From assembly GCA_937944065.1 (NCBI GenBank), contig CALDZS010000271.1:1-29301 (forward strand): DNA of 29,301 bases, given 5' to 3'. The position numbers were made by a program, and so were the translations under genes. How positions within the stretch are numbered: position 1 is the stretch's first letter; every line of letters starts with the position of its first letter. The notes under the pieces were generated by a model, which did no database searches, had not been told where the DNA came from, and saw only the letters and a program-made list of their open reading frames with translations. This document shows, in pieces, positions 7,469 to 15,604 of this stretch. The stretch is from an uncultured Amylibacter sp. Its GTDB lineage: Bacteria > Pseudomonadota > Alphaproteobacteria > Rhodobacterales > Rhodobacteraceae.

Positions 7469-8596
7469 ATGACAGATAATTTAGAATTTACCCCATGGGC
7501 CGATCCGTCGCAAAAGCCGTTGATACGGTTTGAAAACGTCACCAAAAAGTTTGGTGACTTCACGGCGATTGATAACCTGACTCTGGATATTTACGAGAAA
7601 GAATTCTTTGCGCTGTTGGGTCCATCAGGCTGTGGTAAGACGACTTTGATGCGCCTGCTAGGCGGGTTTGAACAGGTTACATCAGGCACGATTACGATTG
7701 CTGGCCAAGATATGGCAAACATCCCGCCGAACAAACGCGCGGTGAACATGATGTTCCAATCCTATGCTTTGTTTCCGCATCTGACAGTGGCGGCCAACAT
7801 TGCGTTCGGTCTAAAACGTGACGATCTAAGTGCCGCAGATATTGATGCGCGGGTTGATGAAATGCTGACCCTTGTACAATTGAAACAATATGCCAAACGC
7901 AAGCCGCATCAACTGTCGGGTGGTCAACGCCAGCGCGTGGCGTTAGCACGATCATTGGCAAAAGCACCAAAACTGTTGTTGCTGGATGAGCCATTGGGCG
8001 CTTTGGATAAAAAACTGCGCACCGAAACTCAGTTCGAGCTGATGGATATTCAGGAAAAAACTGGCACTACATTTGTGATTGTCACTCATGACCAAGAAGA
8101 AGCGATGACGGTCGCGTCCCGTGTCGCCGTGATGAACCACGGTGTCATGATTCAAGTAGATACCCCCGATCGGATTTATGAAAATCCATCCTCCTCTTAT
8201 GTGGCGGACTTCATCGGCGATGTAAATTTGATCAATGGCACTGCTAGGGTGGTTGATGGGGTGGTCACAATGTCATGGGCTGAAGGGCAACCAAAATTAT
8301 CTGCCAAATCGGCGTTGGATTTTGCGGCTGACGCAGCTTGCATTTTGGCGATCCGTCCGGAGAAAGTGAATATATCATCTACCAAACCCGGCAGCGCGCA
8401 TAACGTGGTGCGTGGCAAGATTTTGGATATTGCTTATCTGGGTAACATTTCGACCTATCATGTACAGATTGCCGACGGCACGATTATCAAAGCGCAATCG
8501 GCAAACAACCGTCGTTTGGCGCGCCGACCGTTTACATGGGAAGATAAGGTTTATCTATCATGGACAGACACGGCAGGGGTGGTGCTGGCAGAATGA
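7469..8596 (+). CDS. potG: Polyamine ABC transporter ATPase
   Basis: This 375-residue importer ATPase of the PotA/PotG group energises polyamine uptake at the inner membrane. In order it shows Walker A GPSGCGKTT (about 51-59), a Q-loop in MFQSYALFPH (about 95), the signature LSGGQRQRVALARSLA (about 149), Walker B LLLLDEPLGALD (about 168), the H-loop in VTHDQEEA (about 206), and a C-terminal TOBE domain (about 245-375) with ILAIRPEKV. All catalytic residues are present. The ATG lacks a convincing Shine-Dalgarno and sits 11 bases after a strong hairpin, so its translation may be weak. Its stop overlaps the start of potH as ATGA. Confidence 0.92.
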   Translation: MTDNLEFTPWADPSQKPLIRFENVTKKFGDFTAIDNLTLDIYEKEFFALLGPSGCGKTTLMRLLGGFEQVTSGTITIAGQDMANIPPNKRAVNMMFQSYALFPHLTVAANIAFGLKRDDLSAADIDARVDEMLTLVQLKQYAKRKPHQLSGGQRQRVALARSLAKAPKLLLLDEPLGALDKKLRTETQFELMDIQEKTGTTFVIVTHDQEEAMTVASRVAVMNHGVMIQVDTPDRIYENPSSSYVADFIGDVNLINGTARVVDGVVTMSWAEGQPKLSAKSALDFAADAACILAIRPEKVNISSTKPGSAHNVVRGKILDIAYLGNISTYHVQIADGTIIKAQSANNRRLARRPFTWEDKVYLSWTDTAGVVLAE

Positions 8597-9486
8597 TGCG
8601 TCGTCTGGTCGTCATCGGTGTACCTTATTTGTGGCTGGTTGCGCTATTTCTGATACCGTTTCTGATCGTCTTAAAAATCGCTCTTTCAGATACTAATCTG
8701 TCGATCCCACCCTATTTGCCTCAGCTGGACATCGCCGAAGGCTGGGTGGGATTTAAAGCCTTTTTGAGCGCCTTAGATTTCGAGAATTTTACATTCTTGG
8801 CCAGCGATGATCTGTATTGGAAAGCCTATCTTTCCAGTCTGAAAATCGCGACTGTCTCGACCTTTTTCGCTCTACTAATTGGGTTCCCTATCGCCTACGG
8901 TATGGCGCGTGCACCTGATCATTGGCGTCCCACTTTGATGATGCTTATCATCTTGCCATTTTGGACCAGTTTTCTGATTCGCACCTATGCTTGGATCGGG
9001 ATTCTGTCGACTGAAGGTTTCTTGAATCAATTCCTAATCTGGTCCGGGTTAGTCACTGACCCGTTGACCTTGCTCAACACCAACGTGGCCGTCACAATCG
9101 GCATTGTTTACACCTATCTGCCCTTCATGGTCTTGCCCGTTTACGCCGCCTTGGAAAAGCTGGATGATAGCTTGATCGAAGCCGCTGAAGATCTGGGATG
9201 CACCCGTATCCAAGCCTTTTGGATGGTCACTATTCCGTTGGCGAAACAAGGTATTATCGCAGGTTGTTTCCTGGTCTTCATCCCATCTCTGGGCGAATTT
9301 GTGATCCCGTCCTTGTTGGGCGGTTCTAGCACACTGATGATCGGTAAGGTCTTGGTCGAAGAATTCTTCACCAACCGTGATTGGCCAGTTGCCAGCGCAG
9401 TTGCTGTTGTTTTGTTGCTGATCCTGATCATCCCAATTGTATTGTTCCAACGTAATGAACAAAAACAGCGAGAGGTGGACGGATGA
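8593..9486 (+). CDS. potH: Polyamine ABC transporter permease 1
   Basis: This 297-residue inner-membrane permease of the BPD (PotB/PotH) family has about six predicted helices, beginning with LVVIGVPYLWLVALFLIPFL. The cytoplasmic EAA loop that docks on the ATPase is visible as EAAEDLGCTRIQAFWMVTIP (about residues 195-215). The frame is open slightly upstream, but the ATG at 8593, overlapping the potG stop as ATGA, fits coupled translation and the family's N-terminus. A second ATG follows at once. It pairs with PotI to form the channel. Confidence 0.9.
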   Translation: MMRRLVVIGVPYLWLVALFLIPFLIVLKIALSDTNLSIPPYLPQLDIAEGWVGFKAFLSALDFENFTFLASDDLYWKAYLSSLKIATVSTFFALLIGFPIAYGMARAPDHWRPTLMMLIILPFWTSFLIRTYAWIGILSTEGFLNQFLIWSGLVTDPLTLLNTNVAVTIGIVYTYLPFMVLPVYAALEKLDDSLIEAAEDLGCTRIQAFWMVTIPLAKQGIIAGCFLVFIPSLGEFVIPSLLGGSSTLMIGKVLVEEFFTNRDWPVASAVAVVLLLILIIPIVLFQRNEQKQREVDG

Positions 9487-10292
9487 AGCGGTTAAGTTGG
9501 TTCAACGCAACCTCTTTAGCATTCGGGTTCGCGTTCCTGTATATTCCAATGCTGATCCTTGTGATTTACTCTTTCAACAGCTCTAAACTCGTCACGGTCT
9601 GGGCAGGGTTTTCGACCAAATGGTACGTAGAGCTTGCGGGCAACGAAGCATTTTTAGAAGCGGCTTGGGTTACTATAAAAGTCGCCGTTATCAGCTCGAC
9701 CCTTGCCACTGTCCTTGGCACCATGGCCGCTTATGCAATGGTGCGCGGCGGACGGTTTTTCGGACGTACCTTGTTCAGCGGCATGGTCTACGCACCCCTT
9801 GTGATGCCAGAGGTTATTACGGGTCTATCGTTGCTATTACTGTTCATCGGTATCGGCATGGATCGTGGAGTTATGACAATCGTGCTAGCTCATACGATCC
9901 TAACAATGTGTTATGTTTCGGTCGTTGTCTCGTCTCGTCTGGTCAGCTTTGACAGATCATTGGAAGAGGCGGCGTTGGACTTGGGCTGCACGCCTTTCGA
10001 CGCGTTCAGGTCGGTGACCTTACCCATCATCGCGCCAGCGGTCATTGCTGGTTGGCTGTTGGCATTCACTTTGTCACTGGATGATCTGGTGATCGCCAGT
10101 TTCGTCTCTGGCCCATCTTCGACCACGCTTCCGATCAAGATTTTCAGCTCTGTCCGCCTAGGTGTTAGTCCAGAAATAAACGCGCTATCGACCATTATGA
10201 TCGGTATCGTCACCATAGGTGTTATTGTCGCATCCTTGGTGACTAAACGCAGTGTGGCCATGCGCGCCAAACAAGAAAGAGACGCAGAATAA
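9483..10292 (+). CDS. potI: Polyamine ABC transporter permease 2
   Basis: This 269-residue permease of the PotC/PotI group begins with a membrane helix (FGFAFLYIPMLILVIYSFN), the conserved start of this subfamily, and has about six helices. Its EAA loop reads EEAALDLGCTPFDAFRSVTLP, and FTLSLDDLVIASFVSGP is the typical PotC/PotI segment. The start overlaps the potH stop as ATGA, and the stop shares one base with the next gene as TAATG. The tail is basic and hydrophilic. Together with PotH and PotG it completes a full polyamine importer. Confidence 0.9.
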   Translation: MKRLSWFNATSLAFGFAFLYIPMLILVIYSFNSSKLVTVWAGFSTKWYVELAGNEAFLEAAWVTIKVAVISSTLATVLGTMAAYAMVRGGRFFGRTLFSGMVYAPLVMPEVITGLSLLLLFIGIGMDRGVMTIVLAHTILTMCYVSVVVSSRLVSFDRSLEEAALDLGCTPFDAFRSVTLPIIAPAVIAGWLLAFTLSLDDLVIASFVSGPSSTTLPIKIFSSVRLGVSPEINALSTIMIGIVTIGVIVASLVTKRSVAMRAKQERDAE

Positions 10293-11632
10293 TGCATCCA
10301 TTCGAAAAAGAATTGGCCGACTATGTGGCCGAACACGGCGTACCTGATCGTATAGAGCTGATGGTGTCCGACATGAATTCTGTCATGCGTGGCAAATGGC
10401 TTGCTGGAAAAGACGCGCTGAAACTGATCACGGGCGAAGCGCGCTTGCCCTTGTCCACCTACGCCCCGAATATTTTCGGCGAAGAGGTAGAGGCATCAGG
10501 CATCGGTAGTCAAATCGGTGATCCAGATGGTGAATTGACCCCGATCGCAGGCACGTTGGACCGCGTGTTCTGGACAGAGGGTCATGTCGCGCAATTACTT
10601 TGCGAAATGGTGGAATCTGATGGGGCGGTATCGGCTTTGTCCCCACGTCAAATGTTGGCCAACATGGTGGATAAGTTTCACGCCGAGGGGTTAAAGCCGG
10701 TGGTTGCGTCAGAATTGGAATTCTATATTTACCAATCACGTGACAGGGCGGACGAGGCGCCCCAACCCCCCGAGGACAGCCCTGTTGCACAGAATTACGA
10801 TCTTGATGTTCTTGATCGTCACTCGGCTCTTCTCGACGATATAGAGGCGACGTCGAAAAAATTGGAATTGCCCGTTGACGCGATGATCGCCGAGTATGGC
10901 CCAGGTCAATTCGAGATCAATTTCCACCACACTGATGATATCTTGTCCGCCGCAGACACAGCGCTGATTTTCCGCCGACTGGTGCACGGCGTTGCCGTCA
11001 GTCATGGGATGGAAGCCACGTTTATGGCGAAGCCCTACACGGACCATCCAGGCAATGGGATGCATTTACATGCGTCTGTTTTGGATGAAAAGGGCGAGAA
11101 TATCTTTAATAGTGATGACGGTGTGCATCCGCGTTTGGGCCATGCGGTGGCAGGATCACTGGCCACCATGCGTGAATTGCAGGCGATCTTTGCACCACAT
11201 TACAATTCATATCGTCGCTTTCATCCAGGAAGCTTTTCCCCGACAGCACCCAACTGGGCAGCGGACGATCGACGTGCGGGCATTCGATTACCACAGATCA
11301 CTGGACCTGCCGCGCGCATGGAGCATCGTATATGCGGAGCGGACGTAAACCCATATCTTGCTTTTGCCGCCATTCTTGGTGGGATGCTACATGGGCTGTC
11401 GAATAAGTTGGAGCCGCCTTTGCCGTTGGATGACACAGATGCCGTCGAACCAGACAGCCTGACGCATGATTGGACAAGCGCTATCGAGGCTTTTGCATCC
11501 TCGGACATTGCAGCGGACATCTTTGGAAAAACCTATCGCGATATTTATGCGGCTGTGCGCCGTGATGAACAGGAACAGTTTTCCAGTGTCATCACACCGA
11601 TGGAATATCAAACTTACCTGAACCGTTTCTAA
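10292..11632 (+). CDS. Second glutamine-synthetase-family amine ligase
   Basis: This 446-residue glutamine-synthetase-fold protein is clearly diverged from the ligase at 4083-5447. The catalytic landmarks are intact: SELEFYIY, EYGPGQFEIN, GMHLHASV, YNSYRRF, DDRRAGIRLP and RMEHRICGADVNPYLAF. The N-terminal domain has RIELMVSDMNSVMRGKWL, typical of PuuA-like and GlnA-III-like amine or amino-acid ligases. It overlaps the potI stop by one base and is 9 bases from an agmatinase-family gene, so it belongs to the importer operon. It may glutamylate a different polyamine from its paralogue, such as spermidine or diaminopropane, or serve the same substrate under other conditions. The substrate is inference. 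Confidence 0.85.
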   Translation: MHPFEKELADYVAEHGVPDRIELMVSDMNSVMRGKWLAGKDALKLITGEARLPLSTYAPNIFGEEVEASGIGSQIGDPDGELTPIAGTLDRVFWTEGHVAQLLCEMVESDGAVSALSPRQMLANMVDKFHAEGLKPVVASELEFYIYQSRDRADEAPQPPEDSPVAQNYDLDVLDRHSALLDDIEATSKKLELPVDAMIAEYGPGQFEINFHHTDDILSAADTALIFRRLVHGVAVSHGMEATFMAKPYTDHPGNGMHLHASVLDEKGENIFNSDDGVHPRLGHAVAGSLATMRELQAIFAPHYNSYRRFHPGSFSPTAPNWAADDRRAGIRLPQITGPAARMEHRICGADVNPYLAFAAILGGMLHGLSNKLEPPLPLDDTDAVEPDSLTHDWTSAIEAFASSDIAADIFGKTYRDIYAAVRRDEQEQFSSVITPMEYQTYLNRF

Positions 11633-11641
11633 GGGCTGATC

Positions 11642-12589
11642 ATGACTGATGAAAAAGGCGATTTCGCATTTCGTTCTGACACCAACATGGGCAACTGGCA
11701 TGACATGACGTATGGTGGGGTGCTGTCATTTCTGCGTCGTCGTTACTCTCGTGATTTGGAAGGCGTTGATGTTGCCGTCAGCGGCCTGCCATATGACGGC
11801 GCGGTCACAGGTCGATCTGGTTGCAGACTTGGTCCGCGGGCTATCCGCGCCGCATCTGCAGGGTTAGCTGAATTGGATGCATTTCCGTTTGGGTTCGACC
11901 TATATTCGAAACTGAATATTGTGGATTATGGCGACTGCCATATTGATCCGCATCACGCTGAAACGGTTGCACAAACGATTAGAGACCATGCACGCAGAAT
12001 ATTGAAGACAAATACCAAAATGTTGACCTTTGGCGGCGACCATTTTGTCACATATCCCTTACTCAAAGCGCATGCGGAAAAACACGGACCAATAGCTTTG
12101 ATTCAATTTGATGCACATTGCGACACATGGGAAGATGACGGTGTTGGCATCGATCACGGAACTATGTTTGGACGCGCCGTATCCGAAGGGATCATTGACG
12201 TTGCACGATCAACGCAAGTCGGCCTGCGCACGCAACACGACCAAGATGTTGGGTTTCAAATGCTGACGGCTCCTTGGGTGCATCGTAATGGAATTGATAA
12301 GGCCTTGGCCAAGACCATAGACCGCGCAGGAGACGCACCTGTCTATATAAGTTGGGACATTGACGGTTTTGATCCTGCATACGCGCCCGGCACTGGTACG
12401 CCTGTGTCAGGTGGATTGGCGGCTTGGCAAGGCTTGGAATTCTTGCGGGGTTTAGGAGGTCTAAACTTAATCGGCATGGATGTGGTCGAGGTTTCGCCAG
12501 CATACGATCACGCCGAAATCACCGCACTATTGGGTGCTACCGTTGCACACGATTTCCTATGTTTGCTTGCCGCAAAGAAGGATGTGTGA
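11642..12589 (+). CDS. speB: Agmatinase-family ureohydrolase
   Basis: This 315-residue arginase/agmatinase-family enzyme hydrolyses agmatine to putrescine and urea in typical SpeB members. The two-manganese site is complete: GGDH with His124, FDAHCD with Asp147, His149 and Asp151, and SWDIDGFDPAYAPGTGTP with Asp239 and Asp241. Family segments GLPYDGAVTGRSGCRLGPRAIR are also present. It follows the second amine ligase by 9 bases and precedes dtd with a one-base overlap. In this operon it would feed imported agmatine into the putrescine pathway. Guanidinobutyrase or another guanidino substrate is possible, because the family motif alone does not decide this. A later in-frame ATG (residue 16) is an alternative start. 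Confidence 0.85.
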   Translation: MTDEKGDFAFRSDTNMGNWHDMTYGGVLSFLRRRYSRDLEGVDVAVSGLPYDGAVTGRSGCRLGPRAIRAASAGLAELDAFPFGFDLYSKLNIVDYGDCHIDPHHAETVAQTIRDHARRILKTNTKMLTFGGDHFVTYPLLKAHAEKHGPIALIQFDAHCDTWEDDGVGIDHGTMFGRAVSEGIIDVARSTQVGLRTQHDQDVGFQMLTAPWVHRNGIDKALAKTIDRAGDAPVYISWDIDGFDPAYAPGTGTPVSGGLAAWQGLEFLRGLGGLNLIGMDVVEVSPAYDHAEITALLGATVAHDFLCLLAAKKDV

Positions 12590-13026
12590 TGCGCTGTTTG
12601 TTGCAACGCGTGTCAAAGGCATCGGTTTCCGTTGATGATGCGGTGATCGGAGAGATTGAGGAAGGACTGTTATTGTTGGTCTGCGCCATGCAGGGCGACA
12701 CAGCTGAACAAAGTGCGAAGCTGGCCGCCAAAATATCAAAGCTGCGGATATTTCGTGATGACGAAGGGCGCATGAACAAGTCAGTTAAGGACATTGGTGG
12801 ATCATGTTTGATCGTATCTCAGTTCACTTTGGCCGCCGATACATCGCGCGGTAATCGCCCAGGGTTTTCAGCCGCGGCGGCCCCCGAAGACGGAAAAGCT
12901 TTGTATGAACAATTTTGCCAAGATGTTCGTGAACTGGGACTACCCGTAGAGACAGGAGAGTTTGGCGCAGATATGAAGGTTGATTTGCGCAATGATGGAC
13001 CAGTAACTATCTGGATTGATATCTGA
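12589..13026 (+). CDS. dtd: D-aminoacyl-tRNA deacylase
   Basis: This 145-residue protein has the normal length and both catalytic signatures of DTD: SQFTLAAD (about 77-84) and the Gly-Pro motif in NDGPVTIWID (about 135-144). It removes D-amino acids, and mischarged glycine, from tRNAs at the homodimer interface. The ATG shares one base with the agmatinase stop (TGATG), so it is probably translated by coupling. The frame stays open upstream inside the agmatinase gene, but the start chosen gives the exact family N-terminus (MRCLLQRVSKASV). Placement at the end of a polyamine operon is unexpected for a translation-quality enzyme. Confidence 0.93.
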   Translation: MRCLLQRVSKASVSVDDAVIGEIEEGLLLLVCAMQGDTAEQSAKLAAKISKLRIFRDDEGRMNKSVKDIGGSCLIVSQFTLAADTSRGNRPGFSAAAAPEDGKALYEQFCQDVRELGLPVETGEFGADMKVDLRNDGPVTIWIDI

Positions 13027-13197
13027 TTAAAAATCTATTTATTTATCTACAAATTCAATTACCTAATTCATTGATCCTGTCTGAACAATTTTGAATTTTT
13101 CCCAATATCGCAATTCTTGACTTAACGCGTCGCAAACGGACTTTCCTTTTCTGTCAAACCCGATCAAGCTGGTGAAAACGAACAGAAAGCACCCGAT
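13027..13197. other. AT-rich gap between dtd and the alcohol dehydrogenase
   Basis: This 171-base gap has no convincing ORF. It contains a loose inverted repeat (AAATTCAA at 13051-13058, TTGAATTT at 13091-13098) with a long loop, and a TTGACT hexamer starting near 13117 that could be a -35 box. No clear matching -10 box follows. It is the likely promoter region for the dehydrogenase cassette. Confidence 0.4.
13131..13150. repeat. Intergenic repeat copy 1 (short form)
   Basis: CGCAAACGGACT (13131-13142) runs directly into CTTTCCTTTT (13141-13150). Both words recur in the same order and strand after dnaE at 25094-25147, where they are 32 bases apart. Confidence 0.4.
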
Positions 13198-14277
13198 ATG
13201 AAAGCAGCCATCTGCCGAGAGTTTAATGCCCCTCTATCCATCGAAGAGGTTACGCTTGCCGCCCCTAAATCGGGCCAAGTTCAAATAAGAATTGCTGCCT
13301 GTGCGATATGCCATTCTGATCTTGCCTTTATGGACAACGCTTGGGGCGGAAACCTGCCAGCGGTCTATGGCCACGAAGCGGCAGGTCATGTCATGGCTCT
13401 TGGCGATGGGGTCGAAGGGTTTGAGATAGGTGCGCCCGTTTTGGTCACTCTGATCCGATCTTGTGGCACTTGCCCATCCTGTGCGACGGGCCACCCAACA
13501 TCGTGCGAAACTGGGTTTGACAGGCTTGTTAACAGCCCTCTCACAGATGCTACTGGTGAAAAACTGGAACAAGGCATGGCCACCGCCGGTTTCGCCGAGG
13601 AGGTCGTCGTGGATGCAAGTCAAATTGTAACCTTACCAGACGATTTACCGATGGATGTGGCGAGCCTTTTGGCTTGCGGTGTCATTACGGGTTTCGGGGC
13701 CGTCACAAACTCTGCCAAGATGGAGCCGGGCAAAAATGTTGTGGTGATTGGGGCAGGCGGGGTCGGGTTAAACACGGTACAAGCGGCTGCGATTTGTGGC
13801 GCGGCGAAAGTGATCGCAGTAGATATTTCGACCGAGAAGCTTGACGCAGCGACAGAATTTGGCGCAACTCATGGGGTGCTGTCTGGCGCTGATTTGGGCG
13901 AAAATATTCGCACGCTGACGGGTGGCCGTGGTGCGGATTATGTATTTGTTACCGTGGGTGCCATTGGTGCTTTTAACGGGGCACCTGACTTGCTGGCGCC
14001 ACGCGGTCAAATGGTCATGGTTGGAATGCCTGCGGTTGGTGCAAAGATGGAGTTTGAGCCAGTGAATATCGCGGCTGCCAGTCAAGTCATGCGTGGATCA
14101 AAAATGGGCGAGGCAGTGCTGCAACGAGATATCCCATATTTGATAGAGCTTTACAGCCAAGGCCGTTTGAAGTTGGATGAACTAATCAGCAATCGGTATC
14201 CGTTGGATCAGATCAATGAGGCGATTGAGGATACACGCAAAGGCCTGTCGCGGCGCAATGTGATCGTCTTTGATTAA
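13198..14277 (+). CDS. Zinc-dependent alcohol dehydrogenase (MDR family)
   Basis: This 359-residue medium-chain dehydrogenase has both zinc sites intact. The catalytic zinc ligands are Cys38 (AICHSD), the His59-Glu60 pair (GHEAAG) and Cys160 (LACGVITG). The structural zinc is held by Cys89, Cys92, Cys95 and Cys103. The Rossmann motif GAGGVG lies at about 185-190, followed by the acid in VIAVDIS, which suggests NAD rather than NADP. It would oxidise an alcohol or a sugar-derived hydroxyl group. The next gene, an MR/MLE enzyme, begins 9 bases later and is surely co-transcribed, pointing to sugar-acid or polyol catabolism. The substrate is not identifiable from sequence. Confidence 0.88.
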   Translation: MKAAICREFNAPLSIEEVTLAAPKSGQVQIRIAACAICHSDLAFMDNAWGGNLPAVYGHEAAGHVMALGDGVEGFEIGAPVLVTLIRSCGTCPSCATGHPTSCETGFDRLVNSPLTDATGEKLEQGMATAGFAEEVVVDASQIVTLPDDLPMDVASLLACGVITGFGAVTNSAKMEPGKNVVVIGAGGVGLNTVQAAAICGAAKVIAVDISTEKLDAATEFGATHGVLSGADLGENIRTLTGGRGADYVFVTVGAIGAFNGAPDLLAPRGQMVMVGMPAVGAKMEFEPVNIAAASQVMRGSKMGEAVLQRDIPYLIELYSQGRLKLDELISNRYPLDQINEAIEDTRKGLSRRNVIVFD

Positions 14278-14286
14278 GGGGCAGAT

Positions 14287-15516
14287 ATGAAACTGCAAGA
14301 GCTAGAGATTTTCAGCATTGGTACGCCCGATGGCGTTTGGGGCGGTCGCTATTTCACTATTGTTAAGCTGACAACCGACAATGGAATCGTTGGCTATGGT
14401 GAAGTTTATGCGGCCTCGGTCGGACCCAAGGCGATGGACGCTGTGATCCGCGATGTGTTCGAGCGACATATGCTGGGACAGAACCCCGAAGATATCGAAT
14501 TTATGTTCCGCCGTGCCTATTCCAGCGGATTCACGCAGCGTCCAGATTTAACTGTCATGGGCGCGTTTTCTGGTCTGGAAATTGCGTGTTGGGACATTAT
14601 GGGTAAGGCGCATGATCGGCCAGTTTACGCGCTGATCGGTGGTAAAATGAATGATCGTATCCGATCATACACCTATCTTTATCCATTGCCTCATCACGAT
14701 CTGACAGAGTTCTGGATCAGTCCTGATCTGCAGGCCGAAACGGCAACTGAAATGGTCAAGCTGGGGTTTACTGCGGTGAAATTCGATCCAGCGGGACCTT
14801 ATACCATGCGCGGGGGGCACATGCCTGCGCTGATGGATATTGATCTGTCAGTTGAGATGTGTCGGGCTATTCGCGGCGCAGTTGGTGCCAAAGCGGATCT
14901 TTTGTTTGGCACACATGGACAGTTTACAACGGGCGGAGCTATTCGACTTGGCAAAGCAATCGAGCAGTTTGATCCACTTTGGTATGAAGAGCCCGTGCCG
15001 CCTGACAATCTGTCAGAGTTTGCGAATGTTGCTTCTGCCGTCAGTATTCCAATAGCAACGGGCGAGCGGATGACAACCAAAACGGAATTCGCGACCGCTT
15101 TGCGCGCAGGGGGGATTAGTATTTTACAACCAGCACTCGGGCGTTCTGGTGGTATACTCGAGACCAAGAAGATCGCTGCGATAGCCGAGGTTTACAATGC
15201 GCAGGTGGCGCCGCACTTGTACGCAGGGCCTGTGGAATGGGCGGCGAACATTCAGTTGGCGGCAAACATACCGAACTTGCTGATGGTGGAAACCATCGGC
15301 ACAGGTGATGGGTTTGCAGGCGATCTGATCAAGCAGTCTATCCACTGGGAAGATGGGTATATCCATGCGCCGACAGCGGCCGGTCTAGGGATAGAGTTCG
15401 ACGAAGACTTTGCGCGTGCGCATCCTTACACGGGTACGGGATTGCATTTGGAAATGCAGGATGCCGCATGTAGTTATAAATCGGCCAACGCATTTGGCGG
15501 CGGAGCAGCAGACTAA
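14287..15516 (+). CDS. Enolase-superfamily MR/MLE protein, probable sugar-acid dehydratase
   Basis: This 409-residue mandelate racemase/muconate lactonizing-type protein has an N-terminal capping domain (about 1-125) and a TIM barrel. Visible active-site positions are Lys165 (AVKFDPAGP), His210 (FGTHGQF), Glu234 (WYEEPVPP), Glu260 (ATGERM) and His310 (VAPHLYAGP). This pattern resembles sugar-acid dehydratases such as galactonate dehydratase. By spacing from His210 and Glu234, the usual first metal ligand (Asp) is replaced by Gly208. That could mark a distinct subfamily with another ligand, or altered chemistry. An AAGGGG Shine-Dalgarno precedes the ATG, 9 bases after the dehydrogenase stop. 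The exact substrate is unknown. Confidence 0.82.
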   Translation: MKLQELEIFSIGTPDGVWGGRYFTIVKLTTDNGIVGYGEVYAASVGPKAMDAVIRDVFERHMLGQNPEDIEFMFRRAYSSGFTQRPDLTVMGAFSGLEIACWDIMGKAHDRPVYALIGGKMNDRIRSYTYLYPLPHHDLTEFWISPDLQAETATEMVKLGFTAVKFDPAGPYTMRGGHMPALMDIDLSVEMCRAIRGAVGAKADLLFGTHGQFTTGGAIRLGKAIEQFDPLWYEEPVPPDNLSEFANVASAVSIPIATGERMTTKTEFATALRAGGISILQPALGRSGGILETKKIAAIAEVYNAQVAPHLYAGPVEWAANIQLAANIPNLLMVETIGTGDGFAGDLIKQSIHWEDGYIHAPTAAGLGIEFDEDFARAHPYTGTGLHLEMQDAACSYKSANAFGGGAAD

Positions 15517-15604
15517 GCCCTAGCGGTTTGTCGCTTTTCGTGACTTGCATTCCGCGATCTGCATCAGTAGTTCGCTGGGACTGCGCGTTTGGTTAGGTTT
15601 TTAC

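Noticed and set aside
12424..12588. Longer N-terminus for dtd
   Set aside because: It lies inside the agmatinase gene. The family N-terminus starts exactly at the ATG at 12589.
13051..13098. Inverted AAATTCAA/TTGAATTT as a dtd terminator
   Set aside because: The stem is AT-rich with a loop of over 30 bases, so it is too weak to call.
15545..15604. TTG start 20 codons upstream for the MFS transporter
   Set aside because: The added residues are not typical of the family, and the ATG at 15605 directly precedes the first membrane helix.
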